Positions 55,301 to 64,000 of a DNA stretch of 64,000 nucleotides are shown piece by piece. The position numbers and the translations under genes are program-made. The notes under the pieces are model-generated. The model searched no databases. It saw only the letters and a list, made by a program, of their open reading frames with translations, and was not told the DNA's origin. Where the stretch lies: the NCBI RefSeq assembly GCF_009765985.1, contig NZ_LMUM01000037.1:798747-862746 (forward strand), written 5' to 3'. Numbering within the stretch: the first letter of the stretch is position 1; each line of letters opens with the position of its first letter. This DNA comes from Acidobacterium sp. S8. Lineage in GTDB: Bacteria; Acidobacteriota; Terriglobia; Terriglobales; Acidobacteriaceae.

Positions 55301-55990
55301 CTACTCTGCCGGAGGTGACGGCTTACCCGCCAGATCGCAGGCGCGCCACATGTACCAGCTTGCGACCGAGCGCCACGGCTCCCAGCGCTTGCCGCGCCGC
55401 AGCATCTCTTCCGGTTTGGCCAGCATGGTGGCGTCAAACGGCTTGTTCTTCGGCAATTTTTTGAATGTAAGCGAGAAACCTTTACGCACACCGTAATCGG
55501 TGATGGGGAAAACGTTGGGCCTGCCGAGCCGGAACATGAGCAGCATCTCCACCGTCCATTTGCCGATACCGCGCACCGCCGTCAGCCGTTCGACGATCTC
55601 GTCATCCGGCATGCGCCGAATCTGGATCAGCGTTGGAACCGTCCCATCCAGCGTCTTGGCGGCGAGATCGCGCAGTGCCTTGCTTTTGCTGGCGGAAAGA
55701 CCAACCGAGCGCAACATATCGTCACTTGCCTGCAATAGATGCTCCGGGCTGGGATGAATCTCCCCAAAGAGCGTGAGCAGACGTTTTAGAATCGCCGCTG
55801 CAGCCTTTCCGTGGAGCTGTTGGTAAATAATTGATTCGAGCAGCGCTTCGAAGGGCGAGTGCTGGCTTTTTAGCTTCACCGAGTAGGGACCGGCGCGCGC
55901 AATCAGTTCGCCGAGTTTGGGGTCGGCAGCCGCAAGTTCGCGGCAGGCCAGGGCGGCATCGTATCGTACAGAGCGGCGTCCGTCGGTCAT
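55301..55990 (-). CDS. HhH-GPD DNA glycosylase (AlkA/3-methyladenine type)
   Basis: DNA-3-methyladenine glycosylase II-like base-excision enzyme, about 229 residues. The helix-hairpin-helix is LTAVRGIGKWTVEMLLMF (about 140-157), followed by the catalytic Asp in VFPITDYGVRKG. Helix ALLESIIYQQLHGKAAAAIL near residue 50 is the typical first HhH-GPD helix. No FeS-cluster Cys, so not EndoIII/MutY. ATG 55990 is chosen over an upstream TTG at 56020. It overlaps nothing, and its promoter faces the aldehyde dehydrogenase at 56032 across about 40 bases. Confidence 0.9.
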   Translation of the reverse strand: MTDGRRSVRYDAALACRELAAADPKLGELIARAGPYSVKLKSQHSPFEALLESIIYQQLHGKAAAAILKRLLTLFGEIHPSPEHLLQASDDMLRSVGLSASKSKALRDLAAKTLDGTVPTLIQIRRMPDDEIVERLTAVRGIGKWTVEMLLMFRLGRPNVFPITDYGVRKGFSLTFKKLPKNKPFDATMLAKPEEMLRRGKRWEPWRSVASWYMWRACDLAGKPSPPAE

Positions 55991-56031
55991 CGCAGCAAGT
56001 GTACGCGAAATCGCGGACAAATAGGGAACAA

Positions 56032-57468
56032 ATGGCGAAGAAAATGACGAGTCGTGGATTTTTGCTAGACGGGCAGGAAATTTTCGCGGGCAGAGAGATG
56101 GAAATCCGTTCGCCCTGGGATCAGAGTGTCATTGGAAGCGTGCGAGAAGCGGAACGAAGCCACGCCGTTGAAGCAGTTCGTCTCCTGGATAGGGCATTTG
56201 CCACGACACGAACGCTCGCCAGCTATGAGCGAAAGCAGATTCTGGAGAAAGTTGCCGCGAGTATTGCAGCGGCGAAGGACGAGCTTGCCCAACTCATTGT
56301 TGCTGAAGCGGGAAAGCCGCTCAAGGCCGCGCGTGTCGAGGTCGATCGCGCTGTCCTGACGTTTACAACCGCAGCTGAGGAAGCTGTGCGCGAGGGTGGT
56401 GAAGTGCTCCCGCTTGATTTGCTGAAGGGCAGCGAAGGCCGATGGGGCATGGTGCGGCGCTTTCCGGCAGGTCCGATCTTCGCCATCACGCCATTCAATT
56501 TTCCTTTAAATCTGGTAGCTCACAAACTCGCGCCCGCTATCGCCGCGGGCTGTCCGATTTTGCTTAAGCCCGCTCCGCAGACGCCTTTCTGCTCTTTGCG
56601 CCTCGGCGATTTCATTCTCGAAGCTGGTTGGCCTTCGGAAGCTCTGGCTGTGCTGCCACTTACAAATGAGGACGCAGAATTCCTGCTTGAGCATGAAGAT
56701 CGACTCAAAATACTCAGCTTTACCGGCAGCGCGAAAGTGGGCTGGGCATTGAAGCAGAAGGCAGCGAGAAAGCGCGTTCTGCTGGAGCTCGGCGGCAACG
56801 CTGCGATGATCGTCCACGGCGACTGGCCCGATCTCGCGGGCGCTGCGAAGAATATCGTCGTCGCCGGAACCAGCTACGCAGGACAGAGCTGCATCTCCGT
56901 GCAACGCGTGTATGTCGAGCGGCCCATTTTCGATGAGTTCATTCAGAATGCTGTTCGTCATGCGGGAACGCTTGTCTGCGGGGATCCTGCGAACGAAGCG
57001 ACCGATGTCGGCCCCGTCATCCGAACAGCAGAGGCGGAACGCATCGAAAGCTGGATGGACGAAGCGCGGGCCGCAGGCGCCACTGTGCTTACCGGAGGCT
57101 CACGCGAAGGCAATATGGTGGAACCGACGCTTCTCACCGGCACGCGCAGTCCCATGAAGGTTCTCGATGAGGAAGCCTTCGCGCCAATTCTCGCTATCGA
57201 GCCATATGATGATTTCGACGCCGTCCTGAACGAAGTCAACCGTTCGCGTTATGGTTTGCAGGCTGGACTGATGACTCGCGATGTGGGCAGAATCTTTCAG
57301 GCTTACGAAAAGCTCGATGTCGGCGGTCTCATCGTCGGCGATACCCCGACGTGGCGGCTCGATCCGATGCCTTATGGCGGCGTGAAAGACTCTGGCATGG
57401 GCCGCGAAGGGATTCGCTACGCCACAGAGGAAATGACTGAGCGCAAGCTGCTGGTGATGGCGCTATAG
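56032..57468 (+). CDS. Aldehyde dehydrogenase, lactaldehyde/GAPN-like group
   Basis: NAD(P)-dependent aldehyde dehydrogenase, 478 residues from the ATG at 56032 (AGGGA upstream). Features: GPIFAITPFNFPLNLVAHKL (cofactor), FTGSAKVGWALKQKA, RVLLELGGNAAMIVHGDW (catalytic Glu, about 252), AGQSCISVQRVYVERPIFDE (catalytic Cys, about 285) and DEEAFAPILAIEPYDDFD. The NAxxIV version and short length fit the group around phosphonoacetaldehyde, lactaldehyde and non-phosphorylating GAPDH enzymes. It is followed by a Rieske oxygenase on the same strand (76 bases), so the two may act in one aromatic/aldehyde pathway. Confidence 0.92.
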   Translation: MAKKMTSRGFLLDGQEIFAGREMEIRSPWDQSVIGSVREAERSHAVEAVRLLDRAFATTRTLASYERKQILEKVAASIAAAKDELAQLIVAEAGKPLKAARVEVDRAVLTFTTAAEEAVREGGEVLPLDLLKGSEGRWGMVRRFPAGPIFAITPFNFPLNLVAHKLAPAIAAGCPILLKPAPQTPFCSLRLGDFILEAGWPSEALAVLPLTNEDAEFLLEHEDRLKILSFTGSAKVGWALKQKAARKRVLLELGGNAAMIVHGDWPDLAGAAKNIVVAGTSYAGQSCISVQRVYVERPIFDEFIQNAVRHAGTLVCGDPANEATDVGPVIRTAEAERIESWMDEARAAGATVLTGGSREGNMVEPTLLTGTRSPMKVLDEEAFAPILAIEPYDDFDAVLNEVNRSRYGLQAGLMTRDVGRIFQAYEKLDVGGLIVGDTPTWRLDPMPYGGVKDSGMGREGIRYATEEMTERKLLVMAL

Positions 57469-57544
57469 CCTATGCCGAGGGACGCTAATTCCTATGATCC
57501 ATGAAGGTGCCTCTCACAGCCCTACGCTATAGTTGAGAAGAGAA

Positions 57545-58654
57545 ATGGCCACGAAGCTCACCACGATCGCCACACCGCAAGGACCGAGCGCTACGCTCAT
57601 CTATAACGACTGGTATCCGGCCATGCGCAGCGAGTTGCTGCAAGGCAAAGAGCTTCAAACAGCAATGCTCATGGGCATTCCGCTGGTGCTGGGCCGAAAG
57701 ACCGATGGGCAACTCTTTGCGATGCGCGATAGCTGTCCGCATCGCGGTATTCCGCTCTCGTGCGGATGGTTTGATGGTCAGCAGCTTACGTGCAAATACC
57801 ATGGCTGGGCCTTCGAACCGGTAAGCGGACAGTGCAAAGAAATCCCATCGCTCACCAGCCATGACACGCTCGATGCGACACGCATTTACGGGACTGCTTT
57901 TCCTTGCGAGGAACGCGATGGCTATGCGTGGGTCTACGTGCCTGAGCCGGGGTCGGGCCGCGTACGCGCCGACGAGAGTGTATTGCCGCCGGTTCCTGAG
58001 ACGCCGAAATTTGGCCCACGCTTTCGCAGTCAGCACCTTACCGCCGAGCTGCCCTGCAATGTCGATCACGGCATCATTGGACTGATGGACCCGGCGCACG
58101 GCCCCTTCGTGCATCAATCGTGGTGGTGGCGGAAGCAGGCCAGCATTCACGAGAAAGAAAAGCACTTCGAACCGATAGATCAAGGCTTCCGGATGTCCTC
58201 GCATGCGCCCTCAGCCAACAGTGCGCCTTATAAGCTGCTCGGCGTCTATGGCGAGCCAATTACGACCACCATCGACTTCGTTCTGCCAAACCGGCGTTAC
58301 GAAACCATCCGCGCCGGAGATAAATGGTTCTCAAGCCTCACAACCGTAACACCTACAGTTGCAAATGCCTGCCGTATCGATGTTTATGCTGCCTGGAATG
58401 TGTTTTATCGTGTTCCATTTGTAACAACCATAGCTACATTATTCGGCAAACGCTTTGTAGAGCAGGACCAGGTGACGATGATTCAGCAAGCCGAGGGGTT
58501 GAAATACGATCCCACGCTGATGCTCATCGATGACGCGGACCGACCGGCGAAGTGGTATTTCGCGCTCAAGCAGGCACGGCTTGAAGCAGCAGTCAGCGGT
58601 CAACCGATGCGGCATCCCATGGATGGGCCGGTCACGTTGCGCTGGCGCAGCTAA
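57545..58654 (+). CDS. Rieske [2Fe-2S] aromatic-ring oxygenase-like protein
   Basis: Rieske non-haem iron oxygenase component, 369 residues. The Rieske cluster motif is SCPHRGIPLSCGWFDGQQLT with CKYHGWAFEP (C-x-H ... C-x2-H, about 65-90). The catalytic-domain iron motif is around ELPCNVDHGIIGLMDPAHGP (Asp/His pair, about 165-184). Similar to phenylpropionate or vanillate/pheophorbide-a-type oxygenase alpha subunits. No ferredoxin reductase is adjacent. ATG 57545 follows GAGAAG; a TTG 12 bases earlier is less likely. Substrate unknown; it ends 12 bases before the converging GH57 gene. Confidence 0.88.
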   Translation: MATKLTTIATPQGPSATLIYNDWYPAMRSELLQGKELQTAMLMGIPLVLGRKTDGQLFAMRDSCPHRGIPLSCGWFDGQQLTCKYHGWAFEPVSGQCKEIPSLTSHDTLDATRIYGTAFPCEERDGYAWVYVPEPGSGRVRADESVLPPVPETPKFGPRFRSQHLTAELPCNVDHGIIGLMDPAHGPFVHQSWWWRKQASIHEKEKHFEPIDQGFRMSSHAPSANSAPYKLLGVYGEPITTTIDFVLPNRRYETIRAGDKWFSSLTTVTPTVANACRIDVYAAWNVFYRVPFVTTIATLFGKRFVEQDQVTMIQQAEGLKYDPTLMLIDDADRPAKWYFALKQARLEAAVSGQPMRHPMDGPVTLRWRS

Positions 58655-58666
58655 AAAATAAAGCGC

Positions 58667-61177
58667 TCAGCCAGCGGCCATTGACTCCGCCAGTTTCTGC
58701 GCATCTTCGTCTTCTTCAACGACCAGCTCATCGACGCGTATCCTCATCTGTCTGCCCAACTCTCGGAAGCGCTCTTCCCACTCTGCGGGCAGCTTCTCTT
58801 TGCGAGAGAGCTTCAGCGTGTCATACCAGATATTCTGCGCCTGCCAGATATTCAAGTCGAATGGCAATTCCGACAGCGTTCGCGCAGTCAAAAGAGCATC
58901 GTCGAGACGGGCCATATTCTTAAATTCCGCCTGTAGACGAACCATGACGCGCTTCATCTTCTGGTCAGCGATGTAGCTTAGTTCGACTTTATCCACATCA
59001 ATCTGATCAGCCGACGACAACCCGCGATAAGCTCGCACCTGCACTGCATCAATTGGTTCGCTTTCAAGAGCTCGTCTCAGGCCAGCATTGATGGCAAAAC
59101 TAGCAGCCAGGCTCAATGACGGCGGTTTTGGCACGCCGGCCTTACTCAGGAAATGCAGCAGCGATGCGTGGTCCTTGTAAATCGAGATCAGGCTCGATTC
59201 GACTTCGGAGATGGTTGTGCTCAGGATCTGCTTGATAATTCTCCGCTGCTCATCTTTGAAGAGCGACTGCACGGAATAGGTCTCGGCTTTGAAATGACGA
59301 TCGAAGAGGCGGATCAGCGCGGGAAAGTCTGCCCCAATCACGGCCGAGCGAGCCTTCTGCACAAAGTCTTCGTATTCGTCCATTCGCGATGGGTCGAAGG
59401 ATTTCACTACCGCGGTAATATTCTGGTCGCCGAAATGCACAACGGCGTAGATCAGAGTCTCCGGTTCCTGCGTGATCTGCGAAGCAATCCGTGCTCGCCC
59501 GAAGAGCAGCCTTCCCCGGCCAGATGTAACCACTTCGTAGCTGATCCTGCGAATGGAATAACAGAACAGCTCCGTCTCTTCCGGATAGCTGGAAAAAATG
59601 GAACTGATCGCGTAATGCGCTGCCACCTGTTCGAGCCCGACCTGCATCTTCTTGATATGCCGCTGGTAAATAGCCGCGCCATCTCCTTGCTCCGGAATAT
59701 TGCTCTTTGCCTCCTGCAGTTGCCTGACGAACTGGTTTTCGAGCGCCGTGCCGTCGGCGCCGAAGACCTCGCCAGCCAGTTGAAGCAGGCGTCCGGCATA
59801 GGCAATGATCTGCACTGTCTCAATACCGGAAACCTCATCGAAAAACCAGCCGCAGCTCGTGTACATAAGCAGCGCCTGCCGTTGCAATTCCATCAGCTTG
59901 AGGGCTGTGATCCGCTCTTCGGCACTTAGCTCGTGTGTGGTCTGCGCAGCAAGAAACTGAGCCACCGTCGAACCGCTACGGCTCAGAATCACAGGGATGT
60001 AAGCATCGCGAGCGGCCCAGACATTGTGAAACAGCTCGGCGCCAGCTCTTTCGGTCAACGGAGCCACCGCATCTCGCAAGTCGTCCAGCGCCTCGCGCAG
60101 CGGTCTGCGCCACTGTTGGTTCCAGTCCGGATGCGAGCCCATGTTGCAGCCGCAGTTTGACCGCCATCGTCCGACTCCATGCGCGCAGCTCCAGGATGAA
60201 TCTTCGACAATCTGCGCTTCCTGCGTTGGCGGAAACTTCGCCAGGAACTCGCCGTAATTTGTAAGCTGCACGTCAGGCTTGCGCTCGATCAACTTCAGCG
60301 CGTAGGAAAGAGCCATCTCCCCGTGCCGGTGGTGATGACCATAGCTTTCGCCATCTGTAGCGACGTGGACCAATTGCGGTCCAGGCGCATCATCGAACCC
60401 ATTCACCAGGCGCGCGGCGAAGTTATCGCCGCTGTTCAAAATGCCCTCAAACGCAATTGCCTGGGAGCGAGCGCCATCATAGAAGAACACGGCAATCTCG
60501 CGCCCTGTCTTCAAACGAATCAGGTACGGCCTGCGCGTATCTACGGTGCGCGCATTCACATCCGACCACGCCGCCTCAGCGTCGCCATCGGTTGTCTCCG
60601 CGCTTTTCTTTAGCGGACGAACCCGCGCACATTGCCCCGGCGCCAGAACTGTGAAGAGAATTCCATGGTCGGCCAGTAGTTCCAGCGTTTCAGAATCGAC
60701 AGCGGTCTCCGCCAGCCACATGCCCTCCGGCTGCCGTTCAAAGCGGCGTACAAAATCAGCGATTCCCCAGCGAATTTGCGTCGTTTTATCTCGCATGTTC
60801 GCCAGCGGCATAATGATGTGGTTGTAAACCTGCGCCATCGCCGAGCCGTGCCCAGAATAGCGATTCTGGCTCGCGAGATCGCCTTCCAGCACCATGCGAT
60901 AGGTGCGAGGTGCGCAAGCCTCCAGCCACGATAGAAGCGTTGGGCCGAAATTGAAGCTGATATGCGAATAGTTATTCAGAATGCGGGTAATTTCATTCTG
61001 CTTATTCACAATGCGCGAAGCGCCGTTCGGCGCGTAACATTCCGATGTGATGCGCTCGTTCCAGTCATGGAAAGGCGCGGCCGAATCCTGCGTCTCAACC
61101 TGCTCAAGCCAGGGATTCTCACGTGGGGGCTGATAAAAATGCCCGTGAATACAAACATAATGGTCGATCTTCGGCAT
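58667..61177 (-). CDS. GH57 glycoside hydrolase with DUF3536 domain
   Basis: Large cytoplasmic GH57 protein, about 836 residues. The GH57 barrel begins MPKIDHYVCIHGHFYQPPRE (His-containing strand 1) and contains PEGMWLAETAVDSETLELLA (nucleophile Glu, about 168) and QLVHVATDGESYGHHHRHGE (Asp, about 285). DUF3536 fills the C-terminal half (about 390-810). Its relatives are amylopullulanase or branching-enzyme-like, but substrates for the DUF3536 subgroup are unproven. Start ATG 61177 is chosen from the conserved N-terminus; an upstream TTG is in frame. No signal peptide. Divergent from the beta-galactosidase (118 bases). Confidence 0.9.
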   Translation of the reverse strand: MPKIDHYVCIHGHFYQPPRENPWLEQVETQDSAAPFHDWNERITSECYAPNGASRIVNKQNEITRILNNYSHISFNFGPTLLSWLEACAPRTYRMVLEGDLASQNRYSGHGSAMAQVYNHIIMPLANMRDKTTQIRWGIADFVRRFERQPEGMWLAETAVDSETLELLADHGILFTVLAPGQCARVRPLKKSAETTDGDAEAAWSDVNARTVDTRRPYLIRLKTGREIAVFFYDGARSQAIAFEGILNSGDNFAARLVNGFDDAPGPQLVHVATDGESYGHHHRHGEMALSYALKLIERKPDVQLTNYGEFLAKFPPTQEAQIVEDSSWSCAHGVGRWRSNCGCNMGSHPDWNQQWRRPLREALDDLRDAVAPLTERAGAELFHNVWAARDAYIPVILSRSGSTVAQFLAAQTTHELSAEERITALKLMELQRQALLMYTSCGWFFDEVSGIETVQIIAYAGRLLQLAGEVFGADGTALENQFVRQLQEAKSNIPEQGDGAAIYQRHIKKMQVGLEQVAAHYAISSIFSSYPEETELFCYSIRRISYEVVTSGRGRLLFGRARIASQITQEPETLIYAVVHFGDQNITAVVKSFDPSRMDEYEDFVQKARSAVIGADFPALIRLFDRHFKAETYSVQSLFKDEQRRIIKQILSTTISEVESSLISIYKDHASLLHFLSKAGVPKPPSLSLAASFAINAGLRRALESEPIDAVQVRAYRGLSSADQIDVDKVELSYIADQKMKRVMVRLQAEFKNMARLDDALLTARTLSELPFDLNIWQAQNIWYDTLKLSRKEKLPAEWEERFRELGRQMRIRVDELVVEEDEDAQKLAESMAAG

Positions 61178-61295
61178 GCAGGAAGGGCTCCGGTCGTTTT
61201 GCTGCTTCCATTGTAGGTGCAGCAATTTTCAGCACGAAGCTCAGTCAAGCCCTGTACACTGTCGTTTCATAACAAATCGGAGCAAATCGAAACCA

Positions 61296-63119
61296 ATGGT
61301 TCGTAAATCTGCACTACTCCTTCTCCTCCTGCTTCCCTTCCTCGCCGCTGGAAATTCCTCGTTTGCTGCCGAGCACACCTTCAAGGCGGAAAACGGCAAG
61401 TTCACGCTCGACGGCAAGCCGTTCCAAGTCATCTCCGGAGAAATGCACTACGCCCGCATTCCGCGCGCCTACTGGCGCGACCGCTTCAAGATGGCCAAAG
61501 CCATGGGTCTGAATACGGTGACGACATATGTCTTCTGGAATGAGCATGAACAGCGCCCCGGCATTTACGATTTCTCCGGAAATAACGATGTAGCCGAATT
61601 CATTCGCGAAGCCCAGGAAGAGGGCCTCTACGTTATCTTGCGTCCCGGCCCATATGCCTGTGCGGAATGGGAGTTCGGCGGCTTCCCGGCATGGCTGCTC
61701 AAGGATCACAGCACCGTCGTTCGCTCCAGCGATCCGAAGTTCATGGATCCAGCCAGGAAATGGTTCATGCGCTTAGGCAATGAGCTGGCTCCGCTGCAGA
61801 TCGGCAATGGAGGCCCCATCATTCTGGTGCAGGTGGAAAATGAATACGGCTCCTTCGACAAAGACCACGACTATATGGAGCAGGTTCACCACGCCATTCT
61901 CGATGCCGGATTTACTAAGGCGCAGCTTTACACCGCAGATGGTCCTGAACAAGTCCCGAATGGTTCTTTGCCTGAATTGCCAGTCGGCATCAACTACGGC
62001 CCCGGCGACGCAAAGAGCGGCTTTGCCCATTTGAAGAAGCTGCGCCCCGAAGGGCCTTTCATCAACAGCGAATATTGGGACGGCTGGTTTGATCATTGGG
62101 GATCGAAGCACGCCCAGACCGACGCCAAGCAGCAAGCCAACGACCTCGACTGGACACTGCGCCAGGGATATTCCATCAGCCTCTACATGTTCCACGGCGG
62201 CACCAGTTTCGGCTGGATGAACGGCGCCAATTCTGACGGCAAAAATTATGAGCCGGACGTTACCAGCTATGACTACGACTCGCCGCTCGATGAAAGTGGA
62301 AGGCCAACCCCGAAATACATCCTCTTTCGCGACGTCATTTCTAAAGTTACCGGCGTTACTCCGCCTCCGGTTCCACAGATAGCGCCAGCCATCACGGTGC
62401 CGTCCTTCACGCTTACGCAGTCGGCCTCGCTCTGGAAGAACCTGGGAAAGTCCACGCATAGCGAACAGCCGCTTTCGATGGAAGACCTCGACCAGGCCTA
62501 CGGCTACATTCTTTACCGCACCACCCTCAGCGGACCGGTCAGCGGCGACCTCGTACTCGATCAGCTGCATGACTACGCAAAAATCTACGTCGACGGCAAG
62601 CTTGCTGGAACGTTCGACCGCCGCCTGAACCAGAGCACCCTGCCGCTCAACGTCACCGCATCCAAAGCGCGGCTCGACATCCTCGTAGAGAACACAGGCC
62701 GAGTGAATTTCACCAAGGTTATGCGCGGCGAGCGCAAAGGCATCACCAAAGAAGTCACGCTCGCAGGCAAGCCCGTCACTGGATGGGAGATCTACCCGCT
62801 GCCTATGCAGGCACCAGAAAAATACAGCTATAGCAAAGAACCGTGCTCCGGAGCCTGCTTCTACCGCGCAACCTTCAACATTGAAAAGCCGGCGGATACC
62901 TTCCTCGACACCAGTGCGTACACCAAAGGCCAGGTCTGGCTCAATGGCCGCGCCCTGGGGCGAGTCTGGAACATCGGGCCGCAGAAGACCCTCTACGTGC
63001 CCGCGTCGTGGCTCAAGCAGGGCGAAAACGAGGTCGTCGTCCTCGATCTGGAAGGCGAGCCCAACCGCACGTTGCAGGGGCTCGATCATCCAGTGCTGAA
63101 CGCAGCGGTGAAGAAGTAA
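61296..63119 (+). CDS. Secreted GH35 beta-galactosidase
   Basis: Beta-galactosidase of family GH35, 607 residues, signal peptide about 1-24 (SALLLLLLLPFLAAGNSS). Catalytic domain about 30-345: ISGEMHYARIPRAYWRDRFK, VTTYVFWNEHEQRPGIYDFS, VILRPGPYACAEWEFGGFPA, acid/base Glu in ILVQVENEYGSF (about 185) and nucleophile Glu in INSEYWDGWFDHWG (about 259). The C-terminal half is beta-sandwich with a galactose-binding-like fold (GQVWLNGRALGRVWNIGPQK). It would cut beta-galactosides of plant pectin or hemicellulose outside the cell. murQ follows 9 bases later, so it may be in the same transcript. Confidence 0.95.
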   Translation: MVRKSALLLLLLLPFLAAGNSSFAAEHTFKAENGKFTLDGKPFQVISGEMHYARIPRAYWRDRFKMAKAMGLNTVTTYVFWNEHEQRPGIYDFSGNNDVAEFIREAQEEGLYVILRPGPYACAEWEFGGFPAWLLKDHSTVVRSSDPKFMDPARKWFMRLGNELAPLQIGNGGPIILVQVENEYGSFDKDHDYMEQVHHAILDAGFTKAQLYTADGPEQVPNGSLPELPVGINYGPGDAKSGFAHLKKLRPEGPFINSEYWDGWFDHWGSKHAQTDAKQQANDLDWTLRQGYSISLYMFHGGTSFGWMNGANSDGKNYEPDVTSYDYDSPLDESGRPTPKYILFRDVISKVTGVTPPPVPQIAPAITVPSFTLTQSASLWKNLGKSTHSEQPLSMEDLDQAYGYILYRTTLSGPVSGDLVLDQLHDYAKIYVDGKLAGTFDRRLNQSTLPLNVTASKARLDILVENTGRVNFTKVMRGERKGITKEVTLAGKPVTGWEIYPLPMQAPEKYSYSKEPCSGACFYRATFNIEKPADTFLDTSAYTKGQVWLNGRALGRVWNIGPQKTLYVPASWLKQGENEVVVLDLEGEPNRTLQGLDHPVLNAAVKK

Positions 63120-63128
63120 TCTGTGACT

Positions 63129-64000
63129 ATGGAAAAGCTCGACCAGCTTCTGACTGAAGCACGCAACCCGGCCACCGCCAATCTCGACCAGCTCTCCACG
63201 CTCGATCTGCTCCAGACGATGCACGACGCCGACCGAGATGTGCTCACGGCGGTCGAGCGCGAACTGCCGCACATCGCGCAGGCCATCGATGCCATCGTCG
63301 CTCGTCTCGACAACGGCGGTCGGCTCTTTTATGTCGGCGCAGGCACTTCAGGCCGTCTTGGCGTGCTCGACGCCTCCGAGTGCCCGCCCACTTACAACAC
63401 ACCGCCGGAACTGGTGCAGGGCCTCATCGCAGGCGGCGACGTAGCTCTTCGCCGTTCCGTAGAGCGCGCTGAGGACGATGCCTCGCAAGGCCAGCGCGAC
63501 CTCGAAGCCCACGCCTTCAGCGGAAAAGACGTGCTCGTCGGCATTGCGGCCAGTGGACGCACGCCCTACGTGCTCGGCGGCCTCGATTACGCATGCAGTC
63601 TCGGAGCCGCTACCATCGGCCTCAGCTGCGTGCCTAATTCGCAGGTGGCACAGCGGGCGGAGATCGCCATCACGCCGGCCACCGGGCCCGAAGTAGTTAC
63701 AGGATCGACACGCATGAAGGCGGGTACGGCAACCAAGCTTGTGCTCAACATGCTCTCGACGGCATCGTTGGTGCGTCTCGGCTATGTTTACGGCAACCTG
63801 ATGGTCAACGTGCAGCCCACAAACGTAAAACTGCGCGACCGTGCCGCCAGAATCATCGCCACTCTTACCGATGTGTCACACGAAAAAGCCGCGGCGCTGC
63901 TCGATGAGGCAGGCTCAGTGAAAACAGCCATCGTGATGCAGCGTCTTGGACTCTCTCGCGCAGAAGCCGAAACAAAACTGCAGGCGGCCAAAGGAAGATT
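63129..64000 (+). CDS. murQ: N-acetylmuramic acid 6-phosphate etherase (partial)
   Basis: MurQ releases lactate from MurNAc-6-P in cell-wall recycling. It starts at ATG 63129 and is cut by the window end after 290 codons with no stop, close to the usual 295-310 residues. The SIS domain shows FYVGAGTSGRLGVLDASECP (about 62-81), VLVGIAASGRTPYVLGGLDY, and the conserved block STRMKAGTATKLVLNMLSTA (about 198-217). Only 9 bases separate it from the beta-galactosidase; such proximity links extracellular glycan degradation with sugar recycling but may be only co-transcription. Confidence 0.95.
   Translation, partial: MEKLDQLLTEARNPATANLDQLSTLDLLQTMHDADRDVLTAVERELPHIAQAIDAIVARLDNGGRLFYVGAGTSGRLGVLDASECPPTYNTPPELVQGLIAGGDVALRRSVERAEDDASQGQRDLEAHAFSGKDVLVGIAASGRTPYVLGGLDYACSLGAATIGLSCVPNSQVAQRAEIAITPATGPEVVTGSTRMKAGTATKLVLNMLSTASLVRLGYVYGNLMVNVQPTNVKLRDRAARIIATLTDVSHEKAAALLDEAGSVKTAIVMQRLGLSRAEAETKLQAAKGR

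Noticed and set aside
61773-63272. 499-codon minus-strand frame opposite the GH35 gene and murQ
   Set aside because: Shadow of the beta-galactosidase reading frame; composition and motifs belong to the plus strand.
1-64000. CRISPR arrays, tRNA or rRNA genes, prophage or IS elements
   Set aside because: No regularly spaced direct repeats, no cloverleaf-type sequences and no transposase, integrase or phage structural genes were seen by eye; a tRNAscan or Infernal run could still find something missed.

Overview
The window is chromosomal DNA around the replication origin of a moderately GC-rich Gram-negative bacterium, most likely an acidobacterium of the class Terriglobia (subdivision 1). Three things support this: two copies of the PadR regulator plus 'acidobacterial duplicated orphan permease' (ADOP) pair, a very large Oar-like TonB-dependent receptor with an N-terminal carboxypeptidase-regulatory-like domain, and short palindromic repeats of a kind I recall from this group. 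No tRNA, rRNA, CRISPR array, prophage or insertion sequence was seen.

Layout. 41-6719: LysR regulator, PadR-ADOP module 1, an amidohydrolase with a MarR regulator, and a small membrane protein. 6918-18977: the origin core, with dnaN and dnaA on the minus strand, separated by an esterase and a GlsB/YeaQ membrane protein, then rpmH-rnpA-yidD-yidC-khpB-mnmE and ahcY on the plus strand. The 680-base gap between dnaN and the esterase looks like oriC: clustered GTTTCCAC boxes, an AT-rich stretch and DnaA-trio-like repeats. 19141-31191: accessory and housekeeping genes (Tyr/Trp/Pro-rich lipoprotein, DinB-like protein, thrS, an ArsR-SRPBCC operon, msrB, a CGNR regulator with a divergent hydrolase, a DUF1569 protein, tgt, vapBC, a DUF1684 protein). 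31192-38156: aldehyde dehydrogenase, PadR-ADOP module 2 and a TonB receptor. 38162-45626: folK, nadD, rsfS, the giant TonB receptor, rlmH, cobO and accD. 45752-49691: an SRPBCC protein, an AraC regulator and a secreted GH67 alpha-glucuronidase. 49707-55246: a minus-strand block folC-plsC-class I amidotransferase-rsmG, two perfect parS sites, then parA and parB. 55301-64000: a HhH DNA glycosylase, a second aldehyde dehydrogenase, a Rieske oxygenase, a GH57/DUF3536 protein, a GH35 beta-galactosidase and the start of murQ, which runs off the window.

How it fits together. Replication initiation (DnaA, beta clamp, oriC), chromosome partition (ParA, ParB, parS), ribosome and tRNA maturation (RnpA, RsfS, RlmH, RsmG, MnmE, Tgt, ThrS) and membrane biogenesis (YidC, YidD, PlsC, AccD) lie together as expected near an origin. 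The usual rnpA-yidC-mnmE-rsmG-parA-parB run is broken: rsmG-parAB lies about 33 kb from mnmE, and the space is filled by small regulator/target pairs, TonB receptors and plant-polymer enzymes.

No wholly new multi-gene system stands out. The most interesting signals are non-coding: the candidate oriC paired with a DnaA that has His where E. coli has Asp433, a switch-like leader before ahcY, a promoter/operator/terminator-hairpin arrangement before the DUF1569 gene, a leaderless ArsR gene with its operator on the start codon, and a palindromic repeat inserted in frame into tgt.
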